Shown: positions 8,165-17,538, counted from the first letter of the stretch. The stretch is 64,000 nucleotides of DNA from CAWHYG01 sp963833505 (GCA_963833505.1 CAWHYG010000004.1:310001-374000); one strand, 5' to 3'. Numbers and translations: made by a program. The notes: generated from the sequence alone by a model not told the origin.

Positions 8165-8970
8165 TGCCGTGGAAGACTCTGCTCGTGCCGATCTTGCTGC
8201 TAACTTCGGTCACTTCCATAGCTCCTGCAGAAACACACGACGGCTCGGACACAACGTGCCAGATCACAGGTCAGGTCTTCGTGGTCACCCGCGGGGGCGA
8301 CAGCGTAAAGCTCGGCCTGGTTCGAGTTTCCGTACTGGCCGAGGCTACAATCAAGTCCTCCATTAACGGAACCGCAAGGCGTGGTCCGTCCGAAAGGGCA
8401 GACTTTCGCGCCCGTGCTCGAAAACTGAGTGCCGAGATTGACACCCTCGGCTCCCACGGCCAGGACGCACAGCCTCAGCAGACCGAGCTCTCTCGCCTCC
8501 TCGATGCCGTCGCCGATGTTGGCTCCCCTGGCTATTACTTCGACGCGCTACCGGCCGGCATCTATGCGACGAAGACCGACGCGGACGGGAAGTTCGCCAT
8601 ACGACTTCCCCGGACTGGTCGCTGTGCAGTCGTGGCCAGAGCAACCCGTGAGGTCGGGGGCGATATGGAAGTGTATTACTGGATGGTCTGGGCAAGTTGC
8701 GCGTCGCTCCCAGAACAGCTCCTGCTTAGCAATGACAACATGCTTGGCGGTCAGTGTGAGATTGCGTCTCGCTGCCATGGATCGAGTAGTGCGGTGTTTC
8801 AGGTTCGCCGGACAGTTCGTCGATTCCTGGGTCAAGCTCGCCGCATCGGCTATGAGGGCCTAGCGAGGTTCTACAATGCACGTTTCACGAAGGTTCCTGG
8901 CAGCCACAGCCATCGCCGTCCCCTCCGGCCTGGCAATCGCCTGGGTAGACACCCGCCCCCACTGGGATGA
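8164..8970 (+). CDS. Secreted protein of unknown function, possibly frameshifted near its end
   Basis: A GTG at 8164 opens a 268-residue reading with a signal peptide (LLVPILLLTSVTSIAPA). The middle segment GYYFDALPAGIYATKTDADGKFAI resembles carboxypeptidase-regulatory or Cna-B-like beta-sandwich segments. The rest shows no family I recognise. The C-terminal 45 residues are arginine-rich and overlap the next gene by 95 bases. In the neighbouring frame, sequence ending FRFAGQFVDSWVKLAASAMRA stops at 8863, just before the next ATG, and looks more protein-like. A single-base frameshift near 8790-8815 is therefore possible. The start is moderately supported by purines upstream (GAAAGGA). Confidence 0.55.
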   Translation: MPWKTLLVPILLLTSVTSIAPAETHDGSDTTCQITGQVFVVTRGGDSVKLGLVRVSVLAEATIKSSINGTARRGPSERADFRARARKLSAEIDTLGSHGQDAQPQQTELSRLLDAVADVGSPGYYFDALPAGIYATKTDADGKFAIRLPRTGRCAVVARATREVGGDMEVYYWMVWASCASLPEQLLLSNDNMLGGQCEIASRCHGSSSAVFQVRRTVRRFLGQARRIGYEGLARFYNARFTKVPGSHSHRRPLRPGNRLGRHPPPLG

Positions 8971-9175
8971 CACCGGCATCACCGCAGGCGCGGTCATCGT
9001 CGCTGCCGGGCTCTCGACATTCCTGGGCCTGCGCTGGTGGGCCTCCGCTCTCATCGTGGCATGCCCGCTCCTGCTGGCCGAGGTGCCCAAGGCGGGTTGG
9101 CGCCTTCTGATCGTCCTCGCCCTCGCGGTCCTCGGGTCCTTGCTGGGCCGAGCCCTCCGCGTCCGGCGCGCCTGA
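8876..9175 (+). CDS. Small integral membrane protein of unknown function
   Basis: A 99-residue protein with a hydrophobic N-terminus (FLAATAIAVPSGLAIAWV) and two further membrane segments (GITAGAVIVAAGLSTFLGL and a stretch around LLIVLALAVLGSLLG), ending in a basic cytoplasmic tail (RALRVRRA). No family is recognised. The ATG at 8876 overlaps the 3' end of the upstream reading frame, which may be an artefact of a frameshift there. Confidence 0.55.
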   Translation: MHVSRRFLAATAIAVPSGLAIAWVDTRPHWDDTGITAGAVIVAAGLSTFLGLRWWASALIVACPLLLAEVPKAGWRLLIVLALAVLGSLLGRALRVRRA

Positions 9176-9352
9176 CCGGCATCCGACCGGTAACCGATCC
9201 GACCAATCTCCGTCCAAGGTCACGGACGGTGGTGGGCGTCCGTCCCTCACTCCGGCCCGAACCCGCGCAGGCGGCACGGATCGTCCCGGCAACGCACGGC
9301 TTGGACGATCGGCAGGATCCTCCGGCATCCCGCCAAAGGAAAGGAACGAGGA

Positions 9353-10981
9353 ATGAGCGGCAGACCAGATTCGACCAGGAGGGACTCGCGCGGCTTGGTA
9401 ATCGGGAGCTCTCTCCGAACGATCTTTCGGCAAACGACTCCACGGCCCGCGGGCAGCCGGTGTCCACGCGGCGCTGTCTGGGTCACCGCAATTCTGCTGC
9501 TCGTCCCCGCCACGCAGCCGGCCCGCGCCCAGACCGGGGTCTTCACGCTGAGCGGAGGGAGCGCCACCGAAACCAACCAGACCTACACCGCCACCCTGAC
9601 CGATCAGTCGTCGGTCTACGTGCTCAACTCTGGCCATCTCACGCTGAACACCTGCACGATGCAGAAGACCGGAGATTCCTCGAACCTCAACAACAGCAGC
9701 CAGTACGGCCTCAACGCGGCCATCCTCGCCACGACCTCCAGCTCGATCATCCTGAACGGCGGCTCCGTGACCTCGAACGCTTCCGGGGCCAACGGGCTGT
9801 TCGCCACGGGCTCGAGCACGACCGTCAACATGACCAACGGCACCATCACGACGGGCGGAGATCTCTCCCACGGCGTCGACGTGACCTACGGTGGAACGAT
9901 CACCCTCTACGGCGTCAACATCACGACCACCGGGGCCAGTTCCTCCGCGCTGGCCACCGACTTCGGCGGTGGAACGGTCAACGTGACCGGTGGGACGATC
10001 TCCGCCTCCAATACCTCGCAGAACAGCCACTCCGCCGGGATCTACTCGACCGGCAGCATCTCCGTTTCGGGCGCCAGCGTCACCTCCCTGGGAGACTGCG
10101 GCGGCGTCATTGACGGGGCCAATTCGATCACCTTGACCAACACTGCGCTGTCCGGCGTAGTCGAGGGAATCAAGATCTGGAGGACGGCGCCGGGCAGCGG
10201 GACGGCCACCGTGACCATCACCGGCGGGTCGCTTTCATCCTCGGACGGCGACGGGTTCTACTGCACCGGCTCATCGGTGACGGCGGCGCTCACGCTCAAG
10301 GGCGGCGCCACGGTCCGCGCCGGCACCGGCAACATGGTCAACGTGAACACATCGGCCGTCGCCACCCTCACCGTGGTCGGGTCGTCTCCCTCCGGCAACC
10401 TGGTGGCCGACGCCACCAGCACCCTGAGCACGGTTCTTCAAAGCAGCTCCATGCTCACCGGGACCGCCACCGGCGCGGCCCTCTCGATCGGCTCCACCAG
10501 CGAGTGGACCGTCACCGGGACTTCGACCTTGACCGTCCTGACCGATCCAACCGGGATCTCAGGTCTCACGATGACCAACATCATCGGGAACGGCAACGTC
10601 GTCTATTACAACTCCGCGCTTGCCGGCAACTCCTGCCTGCAGGGCAGGACATACACGCTCGTGAACGGCGGCATCTTGACCCCGTCGGGCGGCGCCTCGG
10701 TGAACCCGGGCGGGATGCCTGGCTTCGTTCTCGCGCAGAATCAGCCCAATCCCTTCAGCGGCGCGACGTCGATCGGATTCCAGATCCCGAGCCGGTCCTA
10801 TGTGTCGCTCCGGATCTACGATCCGGCGGGCCGCCAGGTCGCCACGCTCGTCGACGGGCTCTGCGACGCGGGAAGCCACCAGGCGGCGTTCGTGGCGGGA
10901 GCACTTCCGAGCGGGGTCTACTACTGCCGTCTGCTCGCGGGTGGACGGACGCAATCCAGGAGTTTGATCATCGAGCGATAA
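9353..10981 (+). CDS. Secreted beta-helix repeat protein with FlgD-like C-terminal domain
   Basis: A 542-residue protein starting at 9353 after AAGGAACGAGG. An extended basic N-region and hydrophobic core ending TQPARA form the signal. Residues about 70-430 are Ser/Thr/Gly/Asn-rich repeats (VNVTGGTISASN, SIILNGGSVTSN, VTITGGSLSSSD) typical of right-handed beta-helix or autotransporter-like passenger regions. The last 80 residues are a FlgD/T9SS-type domain (AQNQPNPFSGATSIGFQIP, RIYDPAGRQVATLVDG, LPSGVYYCRL). It is expected at the cell surface or outside the cell. No catalytic motif is visible. A perfect 11-bp hairpin follows the gene. Confidence 0.85.
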   Translation: MSGRPDSTRRDSRGLVIGSSLRTIFRQTTPRPAGSRCPRGAVWVTAILLLVPATQPARAQTGVFTLSGGSATETNQTYTATLTDQSSVYVLNSGHLTLNTCTMQKTGDSSNLNNSSQYGLNAAILATTSSSIILNGGSVTSNASGANGLFATGSSTTVNMTNGTITTGGDLSHGVDVTYGGTITLYGVNITTTGASSSALATDFGGGTVNVTGGTISASNTSQNSHSAGIYSTGSISVSGASVTSLGDCGGVIDGANSITLTNTALSGVVEGIKIWRTAPGSGTATVTITGGSLSSSDGDGFYCTGSSVTAALTLKGGATVRAGTGNMVNVNTSAVATLTVVGSSPSGNLVADATSTLSTVLQSSSMLTGTATGAALSIGSTSEWTVTGTSTLTVLTDPTGISGLTMTNIIGNGNVVYYNSALAGNSCLQGRTYTLVNGGILTPSGGASVNPGGMPGFVLAQNQPNPFSGATSIGFQIPSRSYVSLRIYDPAGRQVATLVDGLCDAGSHQAAFVAGALPSGVYYCRLLAGGRTQSRSLIIER

Positions 10982-11006
10982 GACCAGGCGCCCTGTTGAG
11001 GGCCCA

Positions 11007-11046
11007 AGGCGGCCGCTTCCGTGATCCCGGAGCGGCCGCCTGATTT
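11007..11046. terminator. Strong hairpin, probable bidirectional terminator
   Basis: AGGCGGCCGCT at 11007-11017 pairs perfectly with AGCGGCCGCCT at 11031-11041 around a 13-base loop, followed by GATTTT. It lies just after the beta-helix gene and just beyond the 3' end of the minus-strand reading frame at 11047. Confidence 0.75.
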
Positions 11047-11223
11047 TCAGCCCACCGCGACCGGAACCGGCTCGAAGCCGTATTTCTCCCGCGCCACGCG
11101 ATCGGCCACCTCGCGGCACCGCCGGTTGTACTCGATGATCCCGCCGTCCAGGTCGCCGAATTCACAGATCCGGCACTTCGGGCTTGAGGTCACGGCGCCG
11201 AATTCCTGCTTCGCCTCCCTCAT
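11047..11223 (-). CDS. Short hypothetical protein or C-terminal gene fragment with a CxxC pair
   Basis: On the minus strand from an ATG at 11223, 58 codons encode MREAKQEFGAVTSSPKCRIC, then EFGDLDGGIIEYN and an amphipathic C-terminus (REVADRVAREKYGF). The frame is open further upstream, to 11484. There, only the segment NPLVPCFPRDNLVEMREA looks protein-like; the rest is arginine-rich. It may be the 3' end of a decayed gene whose beginning was lost when the glycosyltransferase gene region came next to it. I do not recognise the family. Confidence 0.4.
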   Translation of the reverse strand: MREAKQEFGAVTSSPKCRICEFGDLDGGIIEYNRRCREVADRVAREKYGFEPVPVAVG

Positions 11224-11482
11224 CTCAACCAGGTTGTCCCGCGGAAAGCACGGCACCAGGGGGTTCGCCGAGACGTTCTGGTACTCGCTGTTCGGTCCGC
11301 GGGCACGCTCGGGCCGGCTACCGCACGGCCGGGTCCCCATCCGGGGGATGCGCCTCCTCCGTCGCGTGATTCGTGCCGGCGGTGACGTAGGGGAAAGATG
11401 GATCAGCGTCGTTCCCTTGCCAGGATGCCGCCCATGCGATAGCGTCCGGCCCGGTCTCCGGCGAAGTCGGGAAAGAATCGGC

Positions 11483-13424
11483 ATGAAATCCGCGCACCTC
11501 GATCCACAGCGTCTGGTCGTTCAGGCGATCATCGTCCTCGCCGGAGCCTGCCTGTTCCTGCCGATGCTCGGCCAGGCGCGTCTCTTCGATTGGGATGAGA
11601 TCAACTTCGCGGAGTCGGCCCGCGAGATGATCACGACAGGCAATTACTCCATCGTGCAGATCAACTACGCGCCGTTCTGGGAGAAGCCTCCGCTCTTCCT
11701 CTGGATGCAGGCGCTCTCCATGAAGGCGCTCGGCGTCAACGAATTCGCCGCCCGATTCGTCAATGCCATTTGCGGCATCGTCACCCTGCTGGCGCTCTTC
11801 CGCATCGGCCGCCGGCTGTTCGATCGCCGTTTCGGGCTCATCTCGGGCGCTCTGCTACGCGGGCTCGTGTCTGCCTTTCTTCTATTTCCGGACCGGGATC
11901 ATCGATCCCTGGTACAACCTGTTCACCTTTCTGAGCGTGACTGCCCTCATCCGGTACGCGGGTCCCGATCCGCCTGGCGGAGGCGCCTTCCGCTTTCTGG
12001 CGGAATCCGCGCTCTTCCTCGGGCTGGCGGTGCTGACCAAGGGACCGGCGGCGGTGCTGGTGTTCGGATTGACGCTGGCCGTCATGGCTGTCGCGCCACG
12101 GGTCCGCTGGCGGCGGCGGGTCCAGCCGGTGGTCGGCCCGTTGCAGTTTCTCCAACCGGCCACAGACCCGTTGCGGCCTCTGCAGCCGGCGCAGGGCTCG
12201 GAGCAGCCTTCAGAGCCGCCTCGCGCGGCGCCGACGCGTTTCCGTCCGCTCCATGGCCTGGCGTTTCTCCTGATTTTCGGGTTGGTCGCAAGCTCCTGGT
12301 TCCTGTCGGAGATCGCGAAGGGCCGCGCCTCGCTCATCGGGGACTTCCTTCGCTACCAAAGGCAACTGTTCCTGACCCCCGGCGCTGGGCACGGAGGGTT
12401 CCTGCTCTACCATTTCGTGGTGCTGCTGATCGGCGTGTTTCCGTCTTCCGTGCTGGCGCTGCCGGTCCTGTTTCGAGGTTGGTCGATCCGGGCGCCACGG
12501 AGACGAGTTACCGGCGTATCACCCGCATCGCGGCAGGTCGCCGGCTCACCTGCTGCTGCGCCGGTCGCGGGACTTGACTCCGTCGCAGGTTCTCCGCCGG
12601 ACCCGAGCCGAGGGCCGGCCACCTCGTCGCGGGATCGGTATCAAGAGTGGATGAAGGCGCTTTTCTGGGTCGTGCTCATCCTCTTCACCATCGTGCGGAC
12701 CAAGATCATCCACTATTCCTCGCTCTGCTATTTCCCGCTGACCTTCCTGGCCGCCGTCCAGGTGAACGCGCTTCTCGGAGACAACCGCACGCCGGGTCGG
12801 GCGGTTTCATCCCTGCTGACTTCGATCGGCGGATGCATTGCGCTGGTCGCCGCGGCCATTCCCTTGGTCGACGTGCTCAAGGGACCTCTCATCGCCGCGG
12901 GCTGGATCAAGGACGGATTCGTGCTCGGGCAGCTGCGGATGAGCGGCGGCTGGACGGTCTGGGATGAACTGCCCGCCGCGATCCTGTTCGGCGGGTTGCT
13001 GATCTACTGGATCCTGCGGAGATCGACTCCGCGAGCCGTCCTGTATCTCTACGGCGTGACGCTCGGGTTCATGCTGTCTGCGCTGCTCCTGCTTGTCCCT
13101 CGCATTGAACGGTACACGCAGGGACCGGCCATCGACTTCTATGAATCGATGGCCGGAAAGCCGGTGACGGTGAGCACGCTCGGATTCAAGAGCTATGCCC
13201 AGCTTTTCTACTTCCGGAAGCCTCCACCGAACGGCTCGGAGGCCCGGACGCCGGAGTCACTCCTTACCGGGCCCATCGACCGGGATGCCTGGTTCGTCGC
13301 CAAGGTGACGCAGAAGGCGCGATACCTTGCGGAGCATCCGGAGCTGAAGCTCGTCGGAGAAGAAGGCGGCTTCGTTTTCCTGCTGCGCCCTCGTCTGATC
13401 AGACCAACCGGGCGTCCAATGTGA
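11483..13424 (+). pseudogene. PMT/ArnT-type membrane glycosyltransferase, interrupted by a single-base frameshift
   Basis: The ATG at 11483 begins an ArnT/PMT-like glycosyltransferase (family GT39/83): LFDWDEINFAESAREM carries the catalytic acidic DE after TM1, then NYAPFWEKPPLFLWMQALSM. Near 11856 the homologous reading jumps frame: the frame-1 text LISGALL is continued by YAGSCLPFFYFRTGIIDPWYN in the other frame, as if one base were missing. The second frame then runs to 13424 with further membrane helices and ends FVFLLRPRLIRP. The full product would be about 646 residues. Two loops contain repeat-like inserts (near 12123-12212 and 12505-12610). It may be a true pseudogene or a sequencing error; function without repair is unlikely. 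Confidence 0.82.
12123..12212 (+). repeat. 30-bp degenerate tandem repeat inside the glycosyltransferase gene
   Basis: Three units at 12123-12152, 12153-12182 and 12183-12212 start CAGCCGG or CAACCGG. Each encodes ten residues beginning QP (QPVVGPLQFL, QPATDPLRPL, QPAQGSEQPS). The array sits between two membrane helices, in a loop where a short linker would be expected. Confidence 0.75.
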
Positions 13425-13824
13425 TCTGGACGCCGGCCAGCGCCTTTGAGACCGGGCAGTTCAGTTTGGCGTCCTCGGCCTGCGCCTGGAAGTCCGCCGC
13501 CTTCATTCCCGGAACTTCCGCCTCGGTCGTCAGCTCGATCCGGGTGATGGCGAAGCCGCCGCCACTCTGCTCCAGATGCACTTTGGCCTTGGTGTCGACC
13601 CGCACCGGCGTGTGGCCCGCCTTTCCGAGTCCCGCCGAAAGGGCCATGGAGAAGCAGCCCGCGTGGGCGGCTCCGATCAACTCCTCGGGATTGGTGCCGG
13701 TGCCGGACTCAAACCGTGAAGCGAAGGAATACGAGCCTTGAAAGGCGCCGCTGCCGAGCTTCATCGATCCGCGTCCCTCGCGCAGAGATCCTTCCCATCG
13801 TGCTTCCGCGTTTCTGACTGCCAT
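13399..13824 (-). CDS. osmC: OsmC-family peroxiredoxin
   Basis: A 141-residue OsmC protein, which reduces organic hydroperoxides using two cysteines. The catalytic region NPEELIGAAHAGCFSMALS contains the peroxidatic cysteine (C57) and LNCPVSKAL contains the resolving cysteine (C123). Length is as usual for the family. The ATG at 13824 has AAAGGAGGG just upstream. The gene converges on the glycosyltransferase and overlaps its 3' end by 26 bases. A plausible own promoter lies immediately upstream. Confidence 0.95.
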   Translation of the reverse strand: MAVRNAEARWEGSLREGRGSMKLGSGAFQGSYSFASRFESGTGTNPEELIGAAHAGCFSMALSAGLGKAGHTPVRVDTKAKVHLEQSGGGFAITRIELTTEAEVPGMKAADFQAQAEDAKLNCPVSKALAGVQITLDARLV

Positions 13825-13848
13825 TTTCGAACCCTCCTTTGTACCGCG

Positions 13849-13877
13849 ATTGTCCAGGATCCGGAGCCGGACGGCAA
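13849..13877 (-). promoter_or_regulatory. Candidate promoter of the osmC gene
   Basis: Read on the minus strand: TTGCCG (13877-13872), a 17-base spacer, then GACAAT (13854-13849). The -10 box lies about 25 bases before the ATG, leaving a very short leader with the AAAGGAGGG site. Confidence 0.42.
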
Positions 13878-13944
13878 GGACTGGCGACGCCCGCGCGGCT
13901 CTTTCCCTGCGGACCTCTCAGAACGTCATTGGCGGTTCCGAATC

Positions 13945-14532
13945 CTAATGCACGCGCCCGAACACGTAGAAGAGCAGGCTGACCGCGCCCAGCACCCAGG
14001 CCCCACCCCGGACCTCGCGCCGTCGCCCTGTGATCGTCTTCATCAACGGATACAGCACCAGCCCGGCCGTCAGCCCGTTGGCCACGTTATAGGTGAACAC
14101 CATCATCACGATCGTGACGAAGGCGGGCACGACTTCGCCCAGGTCGTCGAAACGGATCTCCTTCAGCGACGAGAGCATGAGAAGCCCGACCACGATGAGG
14201 GCCGGGCCATAGGCGTAGGTGAGCGTCTGGAACGGCGCGACGAGCGGCAGCAGGAAGAGCGAGACCAGGAAGAGCGCTCCGACCACGAGCGCGGCCAGTC
14301 CGGTGCGGGCGCCCTCCTGCATTCCGGCTGCGGACTCGATGAAGGCGCCGGTCGTGCTCGTCCCGAGGATCGGCGCCGCCATGCAGCACACGGCGTCCAC
14401 CATCATCGGCCGCTCCACCTGCGGAAAGCGCCCCTCTTCATCCAGGATCCCCGCCGCCGCGCCCAGGCCCATCAGGGTTCCGGTCGTGTCCAGAAAGGCC
14501 ATCAGGATATCAGGTGAGTCCAGGCCCGTTCG
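13945..14532 (-). pseudogene. 5'-truncated AzgA-like purine permease (NCS2 family)
   Basis: The minus strand carries the C-terminal part of an adenine/guanine/hypoxanthine permease: FLDTTGTLMGLG, GILDEEGRFPQ, ILGTSTTGAFIESAAG, GARTGLAALVVGALFL, then four or so membrane helices and the end VLGAVSLLFYVFGRVH. In complete AzgA-type permeases the DTxGTLxG motif lies near residue 240 of about 430, so the N-terminal transport half is missing. The frame stays open upstream to 14883, but that stretch (RRAIRSALRGTSSIRLARG and beyond) is not permease-like. The gene was probably cut when the upstream segment was replaced; no functional start is evident. Confidence 0.78.
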
Positions 14533-14848
14533 TGCTGCCCCCCTCGCGGGGACCAGCTCCGGCGATCCCCGAGCCAGGCGGATCGAGCTGGTGCCACGCA
14601 AAGCCGATCGGATCGCGCGGCGGACCGACGTGAGTCCAACCGGCCGATTCGTTGACATTCTCCGGTGGACTCCTGAGAATGCCGCTGGACGCGGCAGGAG
14701 CGAGCGGTCGCATCGGGAAATCCGACGCGCGCTGGAGCCACCGGCGGCAGCTCCGGCCCGATGCAGCCCGGACGGCCGAAGATGATGTCGCTCGGGCTGC
14801 AGAGCCCGGCCGAACGCAGCCCCGTTCGCGAAGGATCGGACCGATCTG

Positions 14849-15865
14849 GTGGAGCCTTTGTACAAAATCCTCGTCTTGACCAATCTCTATCCCGGCGGGC
14901 GGATCGCCATGCGCGGGAGCTTTGTGCAGAACCAGGTCGCTTCGCTCGAGCGGCTCGGCCATTCGGTCCGGGTCGTGGCCATCGACGGAGTCCGGACTCG
15001 CTGGGACTACCTGGGCAGCCTTCGCCGCCTGCGCCGCGCGCTGGCTGAGGAGCGGTTCGATCTGGTCCATGCCCACTACGGGCTGACCGGGTTCATCGGA
15101 GCCACGCAGCGCCGGGTCCCTCTGGTCCTGACGCACCTCGGCTCCGATCTTCTCTGGAAGCGGCAGCGCGGCCTCTCGCGCCTGGCGGGGCGACTGGCCG
15201 ATTGCAATATCGTCATGACGCGGCAGATGGCCGGGATCCTCGATCGGCCCAATGCCTGTGTCCTCCCCAACGGGACCGATCTGGAGATCTTCCATCCGGA
15301 GCCGCCGGGGGACGCGCGACGCCGTCTGGGATGGCCCGCGGACGAGTTCCTGGTCCTCTTCCCCAGCAATCCGGGCCGGCCGGTCAAGAACTTCCACCTG
15401 GCGGAGGAGGCCTGCCGGGAGGCGCAGCGGCTGGCTCCGCATCCGATCCGTCTGGTCGTCTTTCACAATCGACCGCAGGAGGAGTTCAATCTCGCGCTCA
15501 ACGCCGCTGACGTCTGCCTTTTGACCTCGCATTGGGAGGGCTCGCCCAACGCCGTCCGCGAATCGATGGCCGTGGGTCTGCCGGTCGTCAGCGTGGCGGT
15601 CGGCGATGCCCCCGAAATGCTGGCCGGTGTGGAACACTGCCGGATCTGCCCGCGTGATTCCGTCGCGCTCGGCGCTGCGCTCACGGAACTGGCGGAAAGG
15701 CGGAGCAACGCCGGCGACTTTCTGCGGCATTCCGGGCGGTCGGCCGTCGAGCCGTTCTCGGTCAGTGCTGTGGCCCGCAAGCTGACCGTGATCTACCGGC
15801 TGGTTCTAGCGGGCGAGCGTCGCGGGGATCGGATCCAGCGGGAGATCGATGCTCTGGCGCTGTAG
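14849..15865 (+). CDS. Glycosyltransferase family 4 protein
   Basis: A 338-residue GT-B fold glycosyltransferase that would add a sugar from a nucleotide donor in cell-surface or exopolysaccharide synthesis. The N-terminal acceptor domain begins KILVLTNLYPGGRIAMRGSFV. The C-terminal donor domain has LPNGTDLEIFHP, VLFPSNPGRPVKNFHLA and the diagnostic segment CLLTSHWEGSPNAVRESMAVGLPVVSV, which contains the conserved acidic E-x7-E region. The start is a GTG at 14849 with AAGGATCGGA upstream. It stands alone, next to the truncated permease, so its acceptor cannot be inferred from neighbours. Confidence 0.9.
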   Translation: MEPLYKILVLTNLYPGGRIAMRGSFVQNQVASLERLGHSVRVVAIDGVRTRWDYLGSLRRLRRALAEERFDLVHAHYGLTGFIGATQRRVPLVLTHLGSDLLWKRQRGLSRLAGRLADCNIVMTRQMAGILDRPNACVLPNGTDLEIFHPEPPGDARRRLGWPADEFLVLFPSNPGRPVKNFHLAEEACREAQRLAPHPIRLVVFHNRPQEEFNLALNAADVCLLTSHWEGSPNAVRESMAVGLPVVSVAVGDAPEMLAGVEHCRICPRDSVALGAALTELAERRSNAGDFLRHSGRSAVEPFSVSAVARKLTVIYRLVLAGERRGDRIQREIDALAL

Positions 15866-16027
15866 CTGCAGGCGTCACTCCCCGGCGCCTCCGAGACCAG
15901 GGCCGTCCGCGCCACGTCTTCTTACGCATCCTGGCCCAGGAGGCGTGGTGATTCTTCGGTGACCAGGAATGGTACGCTGTTTCACGGAAGCCCTTGATGT
16001 GGCTACAGTCAAACCAGGAGGTGGCCC

Positions 16028-16522
16028 ATGACGAACAGTGCCGACCGCATCGAGAAGACGATCGTGCTCCGCGCGCCGCTCGCCCGCGTCTGGCGCGCCA
16101 TCAGCGACGCCCGGGAGTTCGGAAGCTGGTTCGGGGTCGAGTTCGACGGCCCGTTCATCGCCGGGGCGCGGATCCGCGGGCGGATCACCCCCACAAAAGT
16201 CGACGCGGAGGTCGCGAAGGCCCAGGAGCCCCATTCCGGGAAGACGTTCGAGTGCAGCCTCGATCGCATCACACCAATGCGACTCTTCTCCTTTCGCTGG
16301 CATCCCTTCGCCATCGATCCCGCCGTCGACTATTCGCGCGAGCCGATGACACTCGTCGCCTTTGAGCTGGAGGAGGTCACCGGCGGCACGAAGCTCACCA
16401 TCACCGAGTCCGGTTTCGACCGCATCCCGATCGAGCGCCGGGCCGAGGCGTTTACGAGCAACGACCAGGGCTGGGAGGGACAGACGAAGCTCATCGAGAA
16501 GTATCTGGCCGCATCTTCATGA
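16028..16522 (+). CDS. SRPBCC / AHSA1-type START-like domain protein
   Basis: A 164-residue protein of the Aha1-homology / SRPBCC superfamily: IEKTIVLRAPLARVWRAISDAREFGSWFGV at the start, FSFRWHPFAID in the middle and GGTKLTITESGFDRIP near the end. These small hydrophobic-cavity proteins have diverse ligand-binding roles. The ATG at 16028 follows AGGAGG. Its stop overlaps the start of the ABC ATPase (ATGA at 16519-16522), so it is the first gene of the transporter operon. Its link to transport is not known. Confidence 0.9.
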   Translation: MTNSADRIEKTIVLRAPLARVWRAISDAREFGSWFGVEFDGPFIAGARIRGRITPTKVDAEVAKAQEPHSGKTFECSLDRITPMRLFSFRWHPFAIDPAVDYSREPMTLVAFELEEVTGGTKLTITESGFDRIPIERRAEAFTSNDQGWEGQTKLIEKYLAASS

Positions 16523-17478
16523 CCACTGATCCGCCGAGAACCGTGGACGGAACCGGCCGCGCCCCCGCGCTGCCGGTCGAAGCGGTTCGACTGTGCAAGA
16601 CCTACGGAGGGGTCACGGCGGTCGACGGGATCGACTTCGTCGTCCGTCATGGAGAGTGCGTCGGCTTTCTCGGCCCGAACGGCGCAGGCAAGACCACCAC
16701 CGTGCGGATGCTCACCTGCTTCACGCCGATCACCTCCGGAACGGCCTGCGTCCTGGGGTTGAGCGTGAGCACCCACCCGCGGCAGATCAAGCAGTCGCTG
16801 GGCATCTGCCCCCAGGAGGACAACCTCGATCCCGACTTCAGCGTGCTGCAGAACCTGCTGGTCTACGCCCGGTACTTCGACCTGCCGGCAGCCGAGGCTT
16901 GCCGCCGAGCCGCCGAGCTGCTCGAGATGATGCAGCTCACGGAAAAGGCCGGGGCCAAGATCCGCGAGCTGTCGGGCGGGATGAAGCGCCGGCTCATGCT
17001 GGCCCGGGCGCTCATCAATCGGCCGCGGCTGCTCGTCCTGGATGAGCCGACGACCGGCCTGGATCCGCAAGCCCGCCACCTGATCTGGCAGCGGATCCGC
17101 CAGCTCCGAACCCAGGAGGGCGTCACCGTCCTCATCACCACGCATTACATGGAGGAGGCGACCCAGCTCTGCGACCGCGTCATCCTGATGGACGGAGGCC
17201 GGATCCTGCTGGAAGGACGGCCGGAGGAGCTCATCGCCCAGGAGATCGGGCGCGAGGTCGTGGAGGTCTGGAACGCAGGCGCCGAGTTCCGGGCTTTTCT
17301 GGGGGCGTCTCCCTGGAGATTCGAGGAGGCGGAAGACCGTGTCTACATCTACGATCGCGACGGAGGCGCGGCGGCCGCAGCCATCCAGGAGCGGTTCCCC
17401 GGTCAGGATCGGCTCATCCGGCGCGCCACCCTCGAGGACGTGTTTCTGCACCGGGCCGGGCGTACGCTGAAGGAGTAG
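16519..17478 (+). CDS. ABC-2 type exporter, ATP-binding protein (NodI/DrrA-like)
   Basis: A 319-residue ATPase for an ABC-2 exporter. Walker A is GPNGAGKTT (about residues 52-60), the signature is LSGGM, Walker B is LLVLDEPTTGLD and the switch histidine is in ITTHYMEEA. The C-terminal extension with LEDVFLHRAGRTLKE is typical of the DrrA/NodI drug, polyketide or lipo-oligosaccharide exporters. It overlaps the preceding AHSA1-like gene by four bases. The permease gene follows about 50 bases on. The substrate is unknown; two beta-helix lipoproteins follow in the same direction. Confidence 0.94.
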   Translation: MTTDPPRTVDGTGRAPALPVEAVRLCKTYGGVTAVDGIDFVVRHGECVGFLGPNGAGKTTTVRMLTCFTPITSGTACVLGLSVSTHPRQIKQSLGICPQEDNLDPDFSVLQNLLVYARYFDLPAAEACRRAAELLEMMQLTEKAGAKIRELSGGMKRRLMLARALINRPRLLVLDEPTTGLDPQARHLIWQRIRQLRTQEGVTVLITTHYMEEATQLCDRVILMDGGRILLEGRPEELIAQEIGREVVEVWNAGAEFRAFLGASPWRFEEAEDRVYIYDRDGGAAAAAIQERFPGQDRLIRRATLEDVFLHRAGRTLKE

Positions 17479-17538
17479 TCGGCTCGACACCCGATCCCGT
17501 CGAGGGACACGGCCAGCCTGGAGAGGATGGAGCGATCG

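Noticed and set aside
15875..16303. Minus-strand frame near the AHSA1-like gene
   Set aside because: Mostly antisense to the START-like domain; no start signal or family.
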